This document shows, piece by piece, positions 1 to 13,200 of a stretch of DNA of 64,000 bases (positions are counted from its first letter, which is position 1; each line of letters begins with the position of its first letter). The stretch is from contig JAHQRK010000017.1 of NCBI GenBank assembly GCA_019828595.1, positions 1,240,001-1,304,000 of the forward strand, written 5' to 3'. This DNA comes from Aphanomyces cochlioides. Lineage: Eukaryota; Oomycota; Saprolegniomycetes; Saprolegniales; Verrucalvaceae. The translations under genes and the position numbers were made by a program. The notes below the pieces were generated by a model. That model searched no databases, was not told the DNA's origin, and saw nothing but the letters and a program-made list of their open reading frames with translations.

Positions 1-413
1 ATCAAAATACTTGCCAGCGCCAAGAGCTAGTCGCAATGCATCTTGGTATTCTTCCAAGTGAAAGAAACACTTGGATGCAACTGACGCGGCCAGCTCACGG
101 TGGGGAAATGCTTCTTCTTCCGACAAGCTTTCAATCAAAGGCACTGCGTCTGCAATTTCAGCCCAAAAGTGATCCACGACATCGTGCAGTTTTTGCAACG
201 CATGAGCCTACGTGGGCATTTCAATCGACAAATATTTCCGCCGAACGTACGCGAATGACATCGTCGTGTTCATCCAACAACGCCAGGATGCCAGACGCTA
301 GACATAAACTGTGATTGACCGTACAAGGAAGGATCTTCATTGATAAATCAAGAGGTCCAATAGGCCGTACCTGTGCTTGCTCGTGGAGCCGCGGGGGTCG
401 CAATTGCTAACAT
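1..413 (-). CDS. RPN2: 26S proteasome regulatory subunit RPN2/PSMD1, N-terminal part
   Basis: This is the first 99 residues of the large scaffold subunit of the proteasome 19S base; the rest lies beyond the window start. Exons on the minus strand are 413-371, 297-251 and 207-1, with GT-AG introns of 73 and 43 nt, and the phases join cleanly. After a short Ala/Pro/Thr leader the protein reads ASGILALLDEHDD, then LQKLHDVVDHFWAEI, then an HRELAASVASKCFFHLEEY-like helix pair and LALGAGKYFD. This is the characteristic RPN2 opening. The start at 413 is the first ATG of a 14-codon first exon whose reading joins the homology only through the first intron. In known proteasomes RPN2 holds the ubiquitin receptor Rpn13 and contacts the lid. 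Family identification is strong; the exact start is less certain. Confidence 0.85.
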
Positions 414-703
414 GATGCTTTTCTCTCCTCGATACTTTGGAGGATCCCTCAATATGGGGCTGTTCTCGAAAGACCTGTCATAATTAATATTCATATTGTG
501 ATTTCTCCGAGAAATTATTTCAATTGCGAGTGTTGGTCAAAGATCGCCAAACCAATCCGAAGCGGCACAACACACTTGGAATTCTGCATATTGCGCCCTT
601 CTACAACAATTCGTGCCAGGATCCTCTATGAAGAGACTTGAAATGCTTCATTGGGCGCTATGAGCTTTTCCACAAATTGATAGAAATGACCAAGTTTTAA
701 AAT
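414..703. other. Upstream region of RPN2
   Basis: About 290 bp between the RPN2 start and the recognisable part of the acetyltransferase relic. It contains an AT-rich patch near 480-525 that could serve the minus-strand promoter. I see no ORF with recognisable similarity, no tRNA and no repeat. Confidence 0.4.
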
Positions 704-1181
704 GGCGAAAATTGCGTGCAGGCAATAATATTGCTTGCCGACGTCTTGAAGCGTATTATCCACCGCCATCAACTCACGTTCCCGTTCGAGAACCTCTCCG
801 TGAACGGCTTCTTCCCAGTTGATCCAGCCCATGTGACCGACCACGCGAGTGGCGAACGTGTGTCGATTCAAGCGGACAAGATCTTCCACAAGATGGTTGT
901 CGACGGTCGTGGTGGTTATTGCTATGAACAGAATGCACTCCTCGCCGGCGTGCTGTGAGCCCTTGGATATAAATTCGAGACCGTGGCTGGACGAGTGACG
1001 CCGCCGACGGGCGAGGACTTGCCGTTTGGCGTTCGTGTCCTTGCCTTGAGCCACATGTTCTTGCTCGTTACGCTCCCAGGATCCACCACCAAGTAAGCCA
1101 TGGCATGAAGACTCCGTGCATATTTCATGCTAATAGGCAAAGAAGTAGCATGTTACTTGTGCGACGACGAGGATACTGTGT
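704..1181 (+). pseudogene. Arylamine N-acetyltransferase pseudogene
   Basis: Reading from about 716 gives an N-acetyltransferase (NAT) body. HQLTFPFENLS is followed by the active-site block RGGYCYEQN, which carries the catalytic Cys, then LLAGVL. An in-frame TGA at 956-958 interrupts it. The frame then continues without a break as ALGYKFETVAGRVTPP and SHMFLLV, the block carrying the catalytic His. The expected residue at the stop is Arg (LRALGF in relatives), so a CGA to TGA change fits. Downstream only a weak YLCDD remnant is seen near 1153-1170, out of frame, and the normal C-terminal half is absent. The extreme N-terminus also lacks a clean start, with a TAA at 698-700 in this frame. I call it a decayed gene rather than an assembly slip because both ends and the middle are damaged. 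Confidence 0.75.
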
Positions 1182-1296
1182 GAACGATCATGGATATTCA
1201 TATTCCAGCGGTGGAATTTACGTTAGAACACTCGTCATAGTAGTTGCGAGCTGGTGTCCAGATATGCAACAAAGATAGTATTCAAATGTATTATGA

Positions 1297-4200
1297 CTAA
1301 GTACTCAACGACAACAATAAGGCTGTACCACGCTTTGTCCACACGTCAGGAGATTTACCAGGACCGCATTTGAGATCGACTGCAATCATGAACGAAGGGC
1401 GTTCACGTGTTCCTGTTCGAATTGGATACAAGTACAGCGGACAGCTGTACGTGCCTTTCGATGCTTTCTTTTTGGTCTCGACAGGTTTAAAGTGGATCAT
1501 CGGCATGTTGCAACACAAGTCCATCGGGTTGGGCTCAGCTAAGCAATCATGCTCGAAGTCCCATCGCGCTCCTTCTAAAAAGAGACCTTTCACGTACGCG
1601 CCATCCTTTGGACCAACAACGATCGAGTCTTCGTGTTGGTTGATAATTAGAAATTCCCAGTTCAGGGAATCGATCGACACGCCGTTTTTACGCGCAGCCG
1701 TTTGCAACAAAGCAGTCAAGAAACCAGTGGGATATGTGAACCCAGATAGCCAAAATACCACAGGCTGAGCATTGTTTGCCCAGTGGCGCATTTGGTGAAT
1801 GCGAAGCTCCAGTTCCTGTGTCCAACTACCCAGTGGCTTCAATGAAGGATAACAAAATCCCCATGCCTTTGGTACTGCCCCAAGAAGCATTGCATTGTAA
1901 ACAGCTTCCAGCTCTGGCGTGATTACCACCAAACCCTGCATGCCCTTTTCAAGAGCAATGAGCTGGCTCTTGATAGTTCCAAGGAGCTTATTATAACGTT
2001 CAAGCTCCTGCACGAGAACAGTCTTAAGTGCATCAGGATCGCTTCGCGTCTGCAAATTCAATTTGACGTTTGGTAGATCAAAGACATCAGGGACTTTCTC
2101 CTTCAGATTTGACAATACACCCATTATCTTTTCATCATTGCCCTTTCCACCTTCAGCGGCACCCATAGCTTGAAGACCAAGAATAGTGCTCAACAGCTCA
2201 CGGCCATTGTCAATTTGGGATGCAATTTGGGCATTTGGATGCTGTCCAAACGCTGCTGGAGGGTCTTCGAGAGGGAGATTTCGAATAAAATCACAATACG
2301 ATGCCAAGTCTCCGTCCTCGGGCACAAAATACTCTTGGGACTCGGCCAATGGTGCTTGATCGAGCTCAAGAATGTCTTCACAGAAAAATTGACCCACGTA
2401 AACAAGCATCAAACGGCGATCCCAATCATCTGTAACACGACCACCGTAATTTGCCTGGGCAATCAAGTACTTCAGCGCTTCCCATGGAGTTTCTTCATAT
2501 TCGTCCAAGTAAATAGCCAGGACGTCTTCAGAGATAGCGAAGTCCGATTCATTGAAATCGTATGGAATATTCCAACCCAAATTGTTAAACTTACGGCGCT
2601 CCAACAAAAGAGCATGGAACCAACACAAACAAAAGAGCAATCGCTTATATTTCTTGGCTTGTTTGCACCGTTGGAATTTGTCGACGGTCACAGTATTGTA
2701 CAGACGCAGTAAATTCGCACGGAGACCTCGTGGAGGCTCGGTTGTCATCTTGATACCACGCTGCAAAATAGCAATCGGAAATTTAGGGTTTGGATCTGAA
2801 GTGAGCCATAAGCGGAAACTTGGATTGACTGCCGGCGAGGCACAATAGTTATCGATGAGCTTTTCGAGTGTCGGTGCCCAACTAAGCATCAAATGACAAT
2901 TTGCTAAGAAAACCCAGTTGCCAGCTTCCAAACCACGGGCGAGCATGGCTTCGGCAAATTGGCTTTGACCTTGCCCAAGCGCGCAGTTTTCAACTTTTTT
3001 ACCGAGTGAATCTGCCAAAGCCATTAAATTGTTCGTGGGGTCGACACCAGGAGATAAAACAAATATCAGTGGTGTCTTGTGCGTTGAGTTTTCATAGATT
3101 GCCCTCAAATCAAACGGAGGGGGATCGACAAACTGTGGTCCTAAATTCGTTGACACGAATTTCGACGCTTGAATTGTGACACGGTCAGGCCTTAGTACTC
3201 GCAGCAATATCATACGTTGCAATTCGTTGCACTTGCCTAATTCATTGTTATAAAGATATATTTGCATGAAAATATACCTTCCCAATCGCCTGGAAGTGAC
3301 TCAATCTCTGGGGCGCTGCTTTGAAACCAAGCTTTCCAAGATTTTCCTGTTTGTTCGAAGGACGAGACGAGCCCTTGAAATCGAGGCATACGATTTAAGT
3401 CGACCACTGCATTCCAAACCGCTTCAGAGCAGAAGTCGCTCACAGGATTGTTGACTTTCTCTTCGTGGCTCAACATATTCCCCCCTTTAAGTAGAAATTC
3501 GTACTCGTCCATTGGCACTTTGTTCATGCTTTGCATGACTCGAATACACATTTGGAAGGAAAACAACAACTTGTGCCTTTCAAAGAGACCACGGCATGCG
3601 TAAGCATATACAGCGTATGTGTGATAGTCGTTGATAGCATTGATTCTTTCACTCAAATCATCTGTGAGCGTCATAGTTTGACGAGATGAGCGACTCTTTG
3701 CAATAGACTCCTTGAACAAGTCCACATAAGAATCGAGGGAAAACTGATACATCGGATCGACCTTGGTCATGTCGTTCAGGACAAAGTACAGCGTTGATGA
3801 CCGCACTGCAACTGCAACATAACCCATACGAGCAGTATCAATTTTCTTCTCAGTCTCTTCCGAGATAACAAGTTGGGAGCTCACTTCTTCTGATGTGGTC
3901 TTCGAGGCATTCAAAGTATTTACCAGGGATTCATCATCAAGTAGACTGCCTTTAGCGTTCGACAATAGCCTTAGGATTTCGTTTTCTAAGTCAACCAATT
4001 TGCGTTTAGCTGCGGCAACTTTTACAACCAATTCTGACTTTTGCTCTTCAAGAGCCGGTTCTTCCATCTGTACGACTGTGCCAAGAAGTTGAGCTTCCAA
4101 ACCCTGCTCCTTAACGACAAAATTTACAATCGTCGTTTTTGTTGATACTTCTGGGGTGTAATGCGGATTGTGTAGCTTTGTTGTCAAGTAGAATCTGAAA

Positions 4201-7200
4201 TCGCGATTGTAGTCGAGTTCTTTATCGCCGATCCGCAAAACTTCCCTGTTGCCAATCTTGACAATACTCTTGTTAAGAATCGGCTCAAGTGAAGGATCCA
4301 ATTCTTCTTGAATGTCTTGCATTAAGACAGCTGTTCCAAATCGAATGGCATTTTCTAATTTGCGCAAGAAGTCCTTCATCATAGGATCGACAACATCCAA
4401 CTTGGAGCCTTCCAGAGATTTGATCCACTTGTTGGCTTGACCTTGCGGATCGATCATGAGAGGCCAACGTTTTCCTCGTATAGTCACGACACCATTTTCA
4501 GTGGACAAATTATCACAAGGAAGTCCATGGGCATTCCAATGTCTGACGGCCGTGGGATCCGCAAGGAAGTCCGTGAACTGGAACCCCGGGGACATCGGCA
4601 GAGCTTGCTGCTGAACTCGATTACTCCATGTGTCGAGTAGCGAAGACCGAAACAGAGAATCAAAGGGTCCAGCATACGAAAGGAATGCGGCGGCAACCAA
4701 TGCATCCCCGACTACGTTCAGTAGCGCAGCCTCCTTCGTGGCAATCGAAGTTTGCCAACGCTCACGTTCTCCAGAAAGACCTGATACAAGTTGGGTTGCA
4801 CGGCTCAATTTTAGCTCAAGAACTTCAGCTTCTTCGCGAAGTGCATTTTTTTCACTGACGCTGTCATCGTATTGTTTCTTCAGAGATTCAACCTTCTCTG
4901 TTACTTCTTGTAGCTTGTTTTTTGCGTTTTGTAAATCACGCTGCTTGATTGCCAGTGCTTGTTGCGACTTTTTCAAAACGTCGCGTTTTGGTGCAACCAA
5001 ACGGAATACATTCGAATATACTTCCATAGCAAGAACCCAAGAGCATAGCGCACCTGCGGCACTTGATACTTTCTTCACTGTTTCTGATTTGAACATTTCC
5101 TTTGATGTGTACTTTTTCAGTGCCACTAATGTCTTGTCTCGGATGGAATCCTTGTCAAACGTCTTGATTTGTTGTAAAAAGTTCACATCGTTCATTTTTG
5201 TTTTCGCTTGTGCCCATGTTGGTGGTAATCCGAACAGCACCATGACAGCGCACATGACTAAGCTCACCTAGACAATGGGGTAAATTTTACGATACAAGAA
5301 ACTACGATTACCGCTTCTGGTGGTTGAGAGTACACTTTCACTTCAGCAATGGCCTTTTTGTCGAGTAGTTCTACTTCTTGCATGGCTTTAGCTAATGCAG
5401 GTAACGCTTCATCTAAATCTGTCTGGGCATCGTCAGCAATTTTTTTCGTTTCAATTTCTTCTTTCAGAATGCGTTCACTTTCTGCCTCAACTTGTTTGCG
5501 TTGTTCGTCAGCAACGCGTCGTTCACTGACAATTACCACAAGCAAATCACTGCAGTCCTTGTTCTTTTGTGCCACAACAATCTTTCGCTGTTCGAGTTGA
5601 ACGGACATCTCTTCAACTTGAGTTCTTGATTCTTCTAATTTTGCCAAGCCATTTTTCAATTTGTCTCTTGAATCTGTGATTGCACTACTCTTTTCAATCA
5701 GCAATTCCTACGGAATCATTGGTGACGCGGGGTTAAATTTGTTGTGTTCTCACCACATAGCCTTTAACGAGAGCAAGATAATTTGTGGGAGTGACATAAT
5801 TATGACGTTTCATCGACGCTAGCATTTGAGCCGATGCCAAGACAACGCTGCTATGAATGACAGCAAAGACCGACGAGATTTTAGGTCGCTGCTCGTGTGT
5901 CGCTACTCGTTTTTCTTCAAGGAACTTCATCCCAACTTCCTGCAGAGCATCAATTGGCCATTCATCAAACCAGTCGATTGTCGTGTTATTGACAAGAGAA
6001 GGATATTGTCGGACACGATTTCGAAATCCTTTGCCAATTGGACTCAATGCCAGCACCAAATGTAAATTTCGCCGCACCTAGAATAACATTTGAATGGAGA
6101 GATATCGCCTTCACTTACTTCGTTAATAAAGAATGCCCACAATCCATCCTTTGTTTCTTTTACGCCTTGTGCTCTCGCCTTTGGACGAATGCCCTCCAAG
6201 ATTCCATTGATTTCATCCTTTTCATATAAGCCAGGAATTTCACCACTGCTCAGTATGTTGTTGATATCTTCAATGAAGCTTTCGCTCTTGATTTGAGTAT
6301 CACTGAAAAGAAACGTGGTTTTCTTGCCCACAATACCGGCGTTATTGTACAGCTTTTTCATGTCTTCATGGAAATCCATTGGACGATAATTCTTCGTGAC
6401 TTCAATCTGAAAGAGATCGCATCGTGCAACAAACGAGGCCAAGCGCGTTAAGGATTGCCGACCACTGCCACCCACACCAACCAAAAGTAGGTTGCCTCGA
6501 GGAGTAGTCAACTGTCGGAAAATACGCAGCAAATGCATCAAGGCATCACCGAAAAGTACCAAATCCATCGGCACCAATCCTGGTTCAACATTATAGTTGT
6601 CTAATTGGTCTTCAACGTGTCGTTTAAGGGCTTTAACGTCATCGATTTCGTCATATTTTAATGGAGAATTGTCATCTTCCATAGGCGTCATGATTCCACT
6701 GAACACAGGGCCATTTTCTTTTAGTGCTTCGGAGTGTGAACCAAGTAGTCGCGACCATTCACTTTGAAATGATGAAGACAAAATTTCGTCAATTTTTTCC
6801 TATGGACTTTTGTCAGGAGACATGGTTTTGAATTGTATACCTTAAATACTGATCGATCCTGTGCACTGGTCAAGCGATCGGAGAATGTTCGCAAGCATTC
6901 ATGTACCCACATGCGAAGGATGCAATCCCGACTGCTAATTAAATGCTTGTCAGCAACGAGCAAGCCTGCAATGACTTTTGCCATGTCTCTCAAGTTGAAG
7001 AGATAATGGCAATTTGCAGGCGTTGGTAAGAAGTTTGCTTCTACTGATTGATATATTTGGATTGTGGCTGAAACCAGAGGTACGCCCAGGGGTTTGATCT
7101 CATCGTCAAATTCGCTTAGCTTTGGCACGAGCATGGTTTCAAAAATTCGCCTTAATTGAGAGCCTTCTGGGAAGGTTATGTTGATTAAGTTGAATCGACT

Positions 7201-10200
7201 TTGAAATCGAGATGAAATAACGGATCGACCTCCACCTGGTGGACCCATGGAACCGACCAACTGCATGTCAACGAAATATTTCAGTGTTTGCTTCTTACGG
7301 TCATACCAACATCCGTAATCGATCCATTGCCGGAGCAATTCGAGCGGTGGTTGAGAGCCAAAGTCATCTTTCGCTGGCATATTCATGTCATCAACGAAAG
7401 TTACCAACTTCTTGCCACCGATCGGACCAAAGCGATTCATAGATCGTTTTTCCATCACATTTTCAATGACATCTTGAGTCGTACTGCTCGATGTAGCACT
7501 TGAAAAGTTCATGACCAACCTTTGGTAGTTATCACCGAGACTTTCAAGCTCTTTTTGGACAATAGTTGTCTTGCCCACTCCTGTGTCGCCAACAATTAAC
7601 GCATGCAAACCCCCATTAATCAATGTTTGAAGTAAATATCCATAGCGAAGGGTATCAATCGTCGGTACCATTATCTTGAAAAATGGAGTTCCAGGTAAAA
7701 TACGGTAGGCTGGGGGTAACTTTTCATCCCAAAGCTTCAATTCCTTGGCTTTTGAATCGACAAAGAACTCGTACACAGTTTTCACTGGAGGATAGATTGT
7801 GTCGATTTCTCGAATACAGGCGTCGAAGCGAGCTCGGCCCTCTTCATTCGCCGCACCCATGACACTCCACGTCATGCAAAACAGAAACCATTTCTCTATC
7901 ATTGGAGCGAACGCTTCCATCCCTTGGGTTTTATCCACTCCGTTCTCTTTGGTGGCGAGAACACTGTAGAGATTGCAAAACGACTTGACCCCATTAAATT
8001 CTGTCACAGGAATGAGCTCTGTCACTTCATTCGCTCGAAACTTGAGCACTTTTGTCATGTATTTATCAATGAGGGTGTTCAAGATCTCTCTTTCGTCAGC
8101 ATCCTTAATTGATTGAGCAAGCCAAGTTTGAACGTAAGGACGCCAACCCAAGTCTTCAACATCCATGTACACCATACCAGCACGACTTACAGTGGCTGGC
8201 GAAGCTACAGATAAATCTTGGACCTCAAACAAAAGAGCCATCGATGGACTCATACCTAGTCAGCCTCAGTTTCTTTCATTTGAAACTAACTTACCGATTC
8301 GATCCCCGTTGATCAGAGTGAGTACCTTGTTATCGTCCATAACACTGTTCATACTCTCAATCCATAGAGTGTCAACGGGACCGTCGAGCATGATCCACTT
8401 TTCGTCGGGCTTGTCATCACTGGCCAAGTTGCGAAATATTGCACTGAGAATACCGTCGATCCACTCAAATGTTGACAAATCATAAACGCCATAAATTTCA
8501 TTCAGGGATATTGACTTAGGATTGAGAACTTGAACGCGAACAGGGTTGTACCCAGCGACGTTGTCCTTTGCTAATTGAGTTTTAGCTGCTTGCAAGGTTT
8601 TCCATACAGTCGACTTCCCTGCCATAGTTTGTCCAACAATCATGTTGCAATGTCGAGTTGCCTGAGATTCATACATTTGAATTGTCTTGAATAATATTGT
8701 TGGATGCAATTGCAGACCTTGGCTTTTCAATTCGTTTTGAATTGCCGCTTGAAGTGCTCCATATTCTGGTACTGCCAACTCAATGGAAGGAAATAAGTCT
8801 CCCAATAGCAGTTTGAAGAGCGCAGCATCTTCTCGGACAAATTTTGGGGCATTCATGTCACGAAGCGCACGGAGTAAAATGTGCTCTTCCTGCATATTTG
8901 GATCTTCTCGTTTCAACGCTCCAGCCATATTCAAAACAGCTTTGAGAGAGCGCAATCCGAAATCGTAGTGGTCCTGCTTGCTGAGTTGTTGAATCATAAG
9001 ACCGTATAAAGTTGTTGTCTTCTTGGCTAAGACTTTAGCATCTCGAAATCCTTCGGCTTGAAGCATTACTTCAGCGATCAATGCCAAGTCTGGTACCATC
9101 ATAGCACAAGGACGCATCAACGCTTTCAAGTTATCGGGTAATTCAGTACGTCCAGCGTAACCAGGATTCATTGTAATGAAAATACCCATGTTGTGATTGC
9201 ACTTGATCATCGTTCCGAGAAACATAAACTCTGTAAGTTTCATCGTGAGTGCTTGCATGATCGTCAGCACTTGCTGTGCGACGACGGACAATACTTCAAT
9301 TTCAATGCGATTGAATTCATCGAAGCAACCCCAGCCTCCGGATTGTACAAGACCTGAAAACATTCGTCCAACTGACTTATAGTCCAATCCATCACTGCAA
9401 TTGAACACGATAACGTATTTGGCCAAGTTCTTTCCTAAATCTTTGACTGTTTCAGTCTTACCGGTACCAGCCGGTCCCAATGGATTGCCTCCTCGATTCA
9501 AATGCAGAGCTGTTGTCATTGTTAAGACGCAACGATCTGTTAGAGGTGTAATTACTAAGCGACCATTGTTTCCTTGATATTCGTAAGAATATTGAAGACA
9601 CGAGACAGTTTGCTTGACTTCACAGATGCCATTTTCTCCCAACTCTTTGTTGTAGTAAAAACGCAGTTGCATGAGCCATTCAAAGTCATTTGTCGATTTG
9701 CAATTTTGCTTTACCAGACGGTCGATGACATCACGAGAATGAATTTCAATAGTAATCAATGCAACAATTTTCTTGCGCTCAATTGATGTGAGTTGTCCAC
9801 GAACCATGTCTGCTAATTTGTTCAAGTAGGATATCCACTTCTTTTTGAGGGTCTTCATTGATTTCTTTTCTCCCTTCGAGATGTCGTTGAGGGCCTTAAT
9901 GCACTCGTTCGTCCATGCTGTTTGGCCGCATGTAATTAGAAGCTGACCTGGAAACTCTTTGATCCATTTTTCCTTCTTTCCACGATAAGCTACCAAGCAT
10001 GAAGCATATATTTTCTCCAAAGAAGAAATCATGGCACTCTCAACTCGCAACAACCAGCCTTCGACAGCTCCGGCAATGACAACGTTATTTGTAAAGAGTA
10101 CCTGTTCTCCGTCTGGTGCGTTCATCCCAGCCGCTTCAAATGTTAAATTGTTTCGGGTACCAGGATAAAGTAAGTATAAAGTTTTGATGGCTTCAAAACA

Positions 10201-13200
10201 TTTCTTGATGTGTTTTTGAACTTGATCGGGATCTTTTTGGTGACCTAAGATCTCAAGCAAGTCGTCATTTGACAGGAAATAGAAACGTGGGAACATAGTA
10301 CGTTTTGTTTCAAGATATTGATCCAAGCACTTCTGGATCCTATCAAGCTTTTCCTGCATTTCAAACAACGTTTCGAGAGTTTTTGGTAATTGTGAAGCTC
10401 TCAGGGCATTTTTCACTTGAGCCATACTCGATGTAACTGAGCAATAAGCAGTGTTAACTTCATCAAAAAGGGTACTTTCTAATGGCAGTTGCTTTCGAAT
10501 ATCTTCCGAAGCCATGAATATACTCTCTAAGTATATCCAACATCGCTGGACTCCTAGCAGTGTTTCAATGACCTCAGACACATGAGAAAGAGCTTTCTCC
10601 CAATACAGCAATTTTGTGGAAAACGAGTCGAAGAATGGCGAAGCCTTCATGGTAGATAATTGGACTTGGTCATCTTCGAGAGCTGTGAAGAGTTCCTCTG
10701 CAGAGCGCACTTTGAAGTATACGGATTTATACTCGACAATGTCTATTTCAATACTATTCCAACGCGCCTCTATGCCGTCAAGTGCTTGCTCAATTGACAA
10801 TTCCTTGCTAGCATTTGCTGACATGTTGGAAATAAATTCTGCATGCAAGTGGAATCCCAAAGAAAATACACGCTCTAGAGTAAAACTCTTTGACTCAGCA
10901 TCAAATGATTTGTCCATTTCTTCTTTGAGCTGAGCCCAGTGACGAGGACGCAAAGCCTCATTTTTAAGATCCTGGATAAGAGGCAGTGTTGCTCTGAATT
11001 GGTCTATTTTGTCTTTCATTGAGCTCCAAATTGCCCAATCTTTCATGTCCTTTCCAAACTTTGTAATCTTCTTGTAAAACTGTGCAGCAGTTGTTTCCAT
11101 TGTGTCAACGTCCAATTCACCAAAAACATTACCTTTCCACGAGCTCCACACAGATTCCCATTCATCATAGAATGCCCAAATTTGCTGCAGTAATTCTAAA
11201 TCTTTTTCGGTTTGCAGAAATCCTTCGTTCATTGTTTCTTCAATTCCAAAAATATCGAGTCCCTTCTTCAAAACTGCTTGACGAGCCCGTGTCGCTTCCA
11301 TTTTCTTCTCGAAATCGAGTAAGATTGCATGAGCTGTTGCTGAATCTTGTGTTTGATCAGAATAAGGAAGATTCGCCTCAGCTTCGCTTCTCAATTCCAT
11401 CATGTGATTGCTTAATTCTGCAACATTATCTTGTAGTGACTGCTTCATACTGACTTTGCACTTTTGAAGCATTGTATTCGCGTCAACCATCATGACCTCG
11501 TATGCTTCCCACTGAGCTCGTAGACCTTGAAGATCACGCGTTTCCTCGTCAGAAATTTGTACATCAAATTCCGCTAGTAAATCATACTTTTGCTGCAAAG
11601 GCTCGAATTGTGCCTCTACAGTTGGTGCCGAGTCTTTAATTTCCTGAAGCAAACGAATACTTTCACCCAAATGATCCAGATTGGTTGGTTTCACTTCTAA
11701 ACGCTTTGTATTTTCCTTTATCATCTTAATCAGAGCTTTTAGTTCATCCGAAGCTGTTTGATTGAGAAGACCCGTCAATTTACCAATCCACTGTACAGTG
11801 TGATCCACCAAACTTGCTTTCAGCGACTGTGTGTCAATTTGAATGAAATTGATTGTATTCGTCAAGTCTTCGTTTTGAATACTCACTTGTTGCTCTCGAT
11901 AGCGCTCAATATCCACTCGAAATTGTTGCAAAGGTCTGTTCGCTTTAGCATAACGACGAATGAAAGCTTGCTTATCTTGATTCCACAATAATTTGTACTT
12001 GTCCCAGTAGCCCAAATATTTTTGGAGTTCCGTTGCGCTAGCAGACATTCCGTTCATAATATGGACCAATACTTTGAGAATTTCCTCGTCATTAAATATT
12101 GACTGATAGAAGTTGTTGCCGTTGTTGACTGCGTTTTGTTGTTCAACTGGAACAGGGGGTTGCGATGCGTTTGTCGAATCGACTCCAACAATCGTTGGAG
12201 ATTCAGTTGATGGTGTTGTTGTGTTCGACTCGTCGCGAGCATTTACAGTCGCAGTCAGGCGAGGCACGACACTGATGACGTTGAAGATTTCTTTGGCAGA
12301 TGAATTCACCATTTGTGTTAAGTTCACCATTAGAGGATTAAACTCGACCTTGCCGTCTTCCAAAACAACATGAACACGGAAGAGAGGATGCGGATCAGTT
12401 TTTGCGTCACCATTGATGGCCTTGCTCAATTCTTGTAGAGACTTCTTTACAGACTGGCGCAGGGAATCTTCAAGTGTTTTATCAGCACGTTCAACAAATC
12501 TCGCCCATTCACGTTGAACATCCCCGGGGCCACTGGCAAAATGTGTATACATTGCACTCATTGTGCTGCGAATACTTTCATATGCCTCTTTCAACTTCTT
12601 TTCAATTGTTTTACGGTGAGCGGCTTGTTTCACTTCAAACACACCTTCGTCGTAGACATTATTGCGTTCAATCGAAATGTGCATGAGTCCAGCAATCATT
12701 TTACAGTTTGACGCTATCACTTCCTTGTTTTCTTGGAACTCACGAACAATGCGGTAAGTGACTTCACAGTGCTTTCGACAGTCGTTTACATACCATTCAA
12801 CAACCCCTTTAGATAACCACGTGAGTTTTGCGAGACCTGGTTGAATTCTACGATCAAGTTTCCGGATGATATCGTCGAATAAGCGCCTCTCAGTGGAACT
12901 CAAGTCATACAGGATTCGATTGTAGTCTCGAACAACAAGGGTAACATGCTCGCGGAGAACGCGCAGTTGTTCCTTTTGGTTACAAATATCATGAGCAATA
13001 TAAGGTATCTGGATTTCGCCATTGAAATATTGCCAATAATGAACCTCAGCAAACAACTGCAGCAAAGGTCGATCGAAATTGCATTGCAAAAACCCTTTCT
13101 TCGATCTTCCGAGTAATTTATCCGCATTAGATGGGTCAATAGCTGTTGAATTGTTTTGAGGAGGAGCTGCTGGTGCTGCATTATTTGATGTAGAACCGTT

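Noticed and set aside
36..314. Plus-strand ORF at the window start
   Set aside because: It is antisense to the spliced RPN2 exons, which have clear family similarity.
626..1054. Minus-strand 142-codon ORF
   Set aside because: Shadow of the NAT relic; the plus strand carries the recognisable catalytic motifs.
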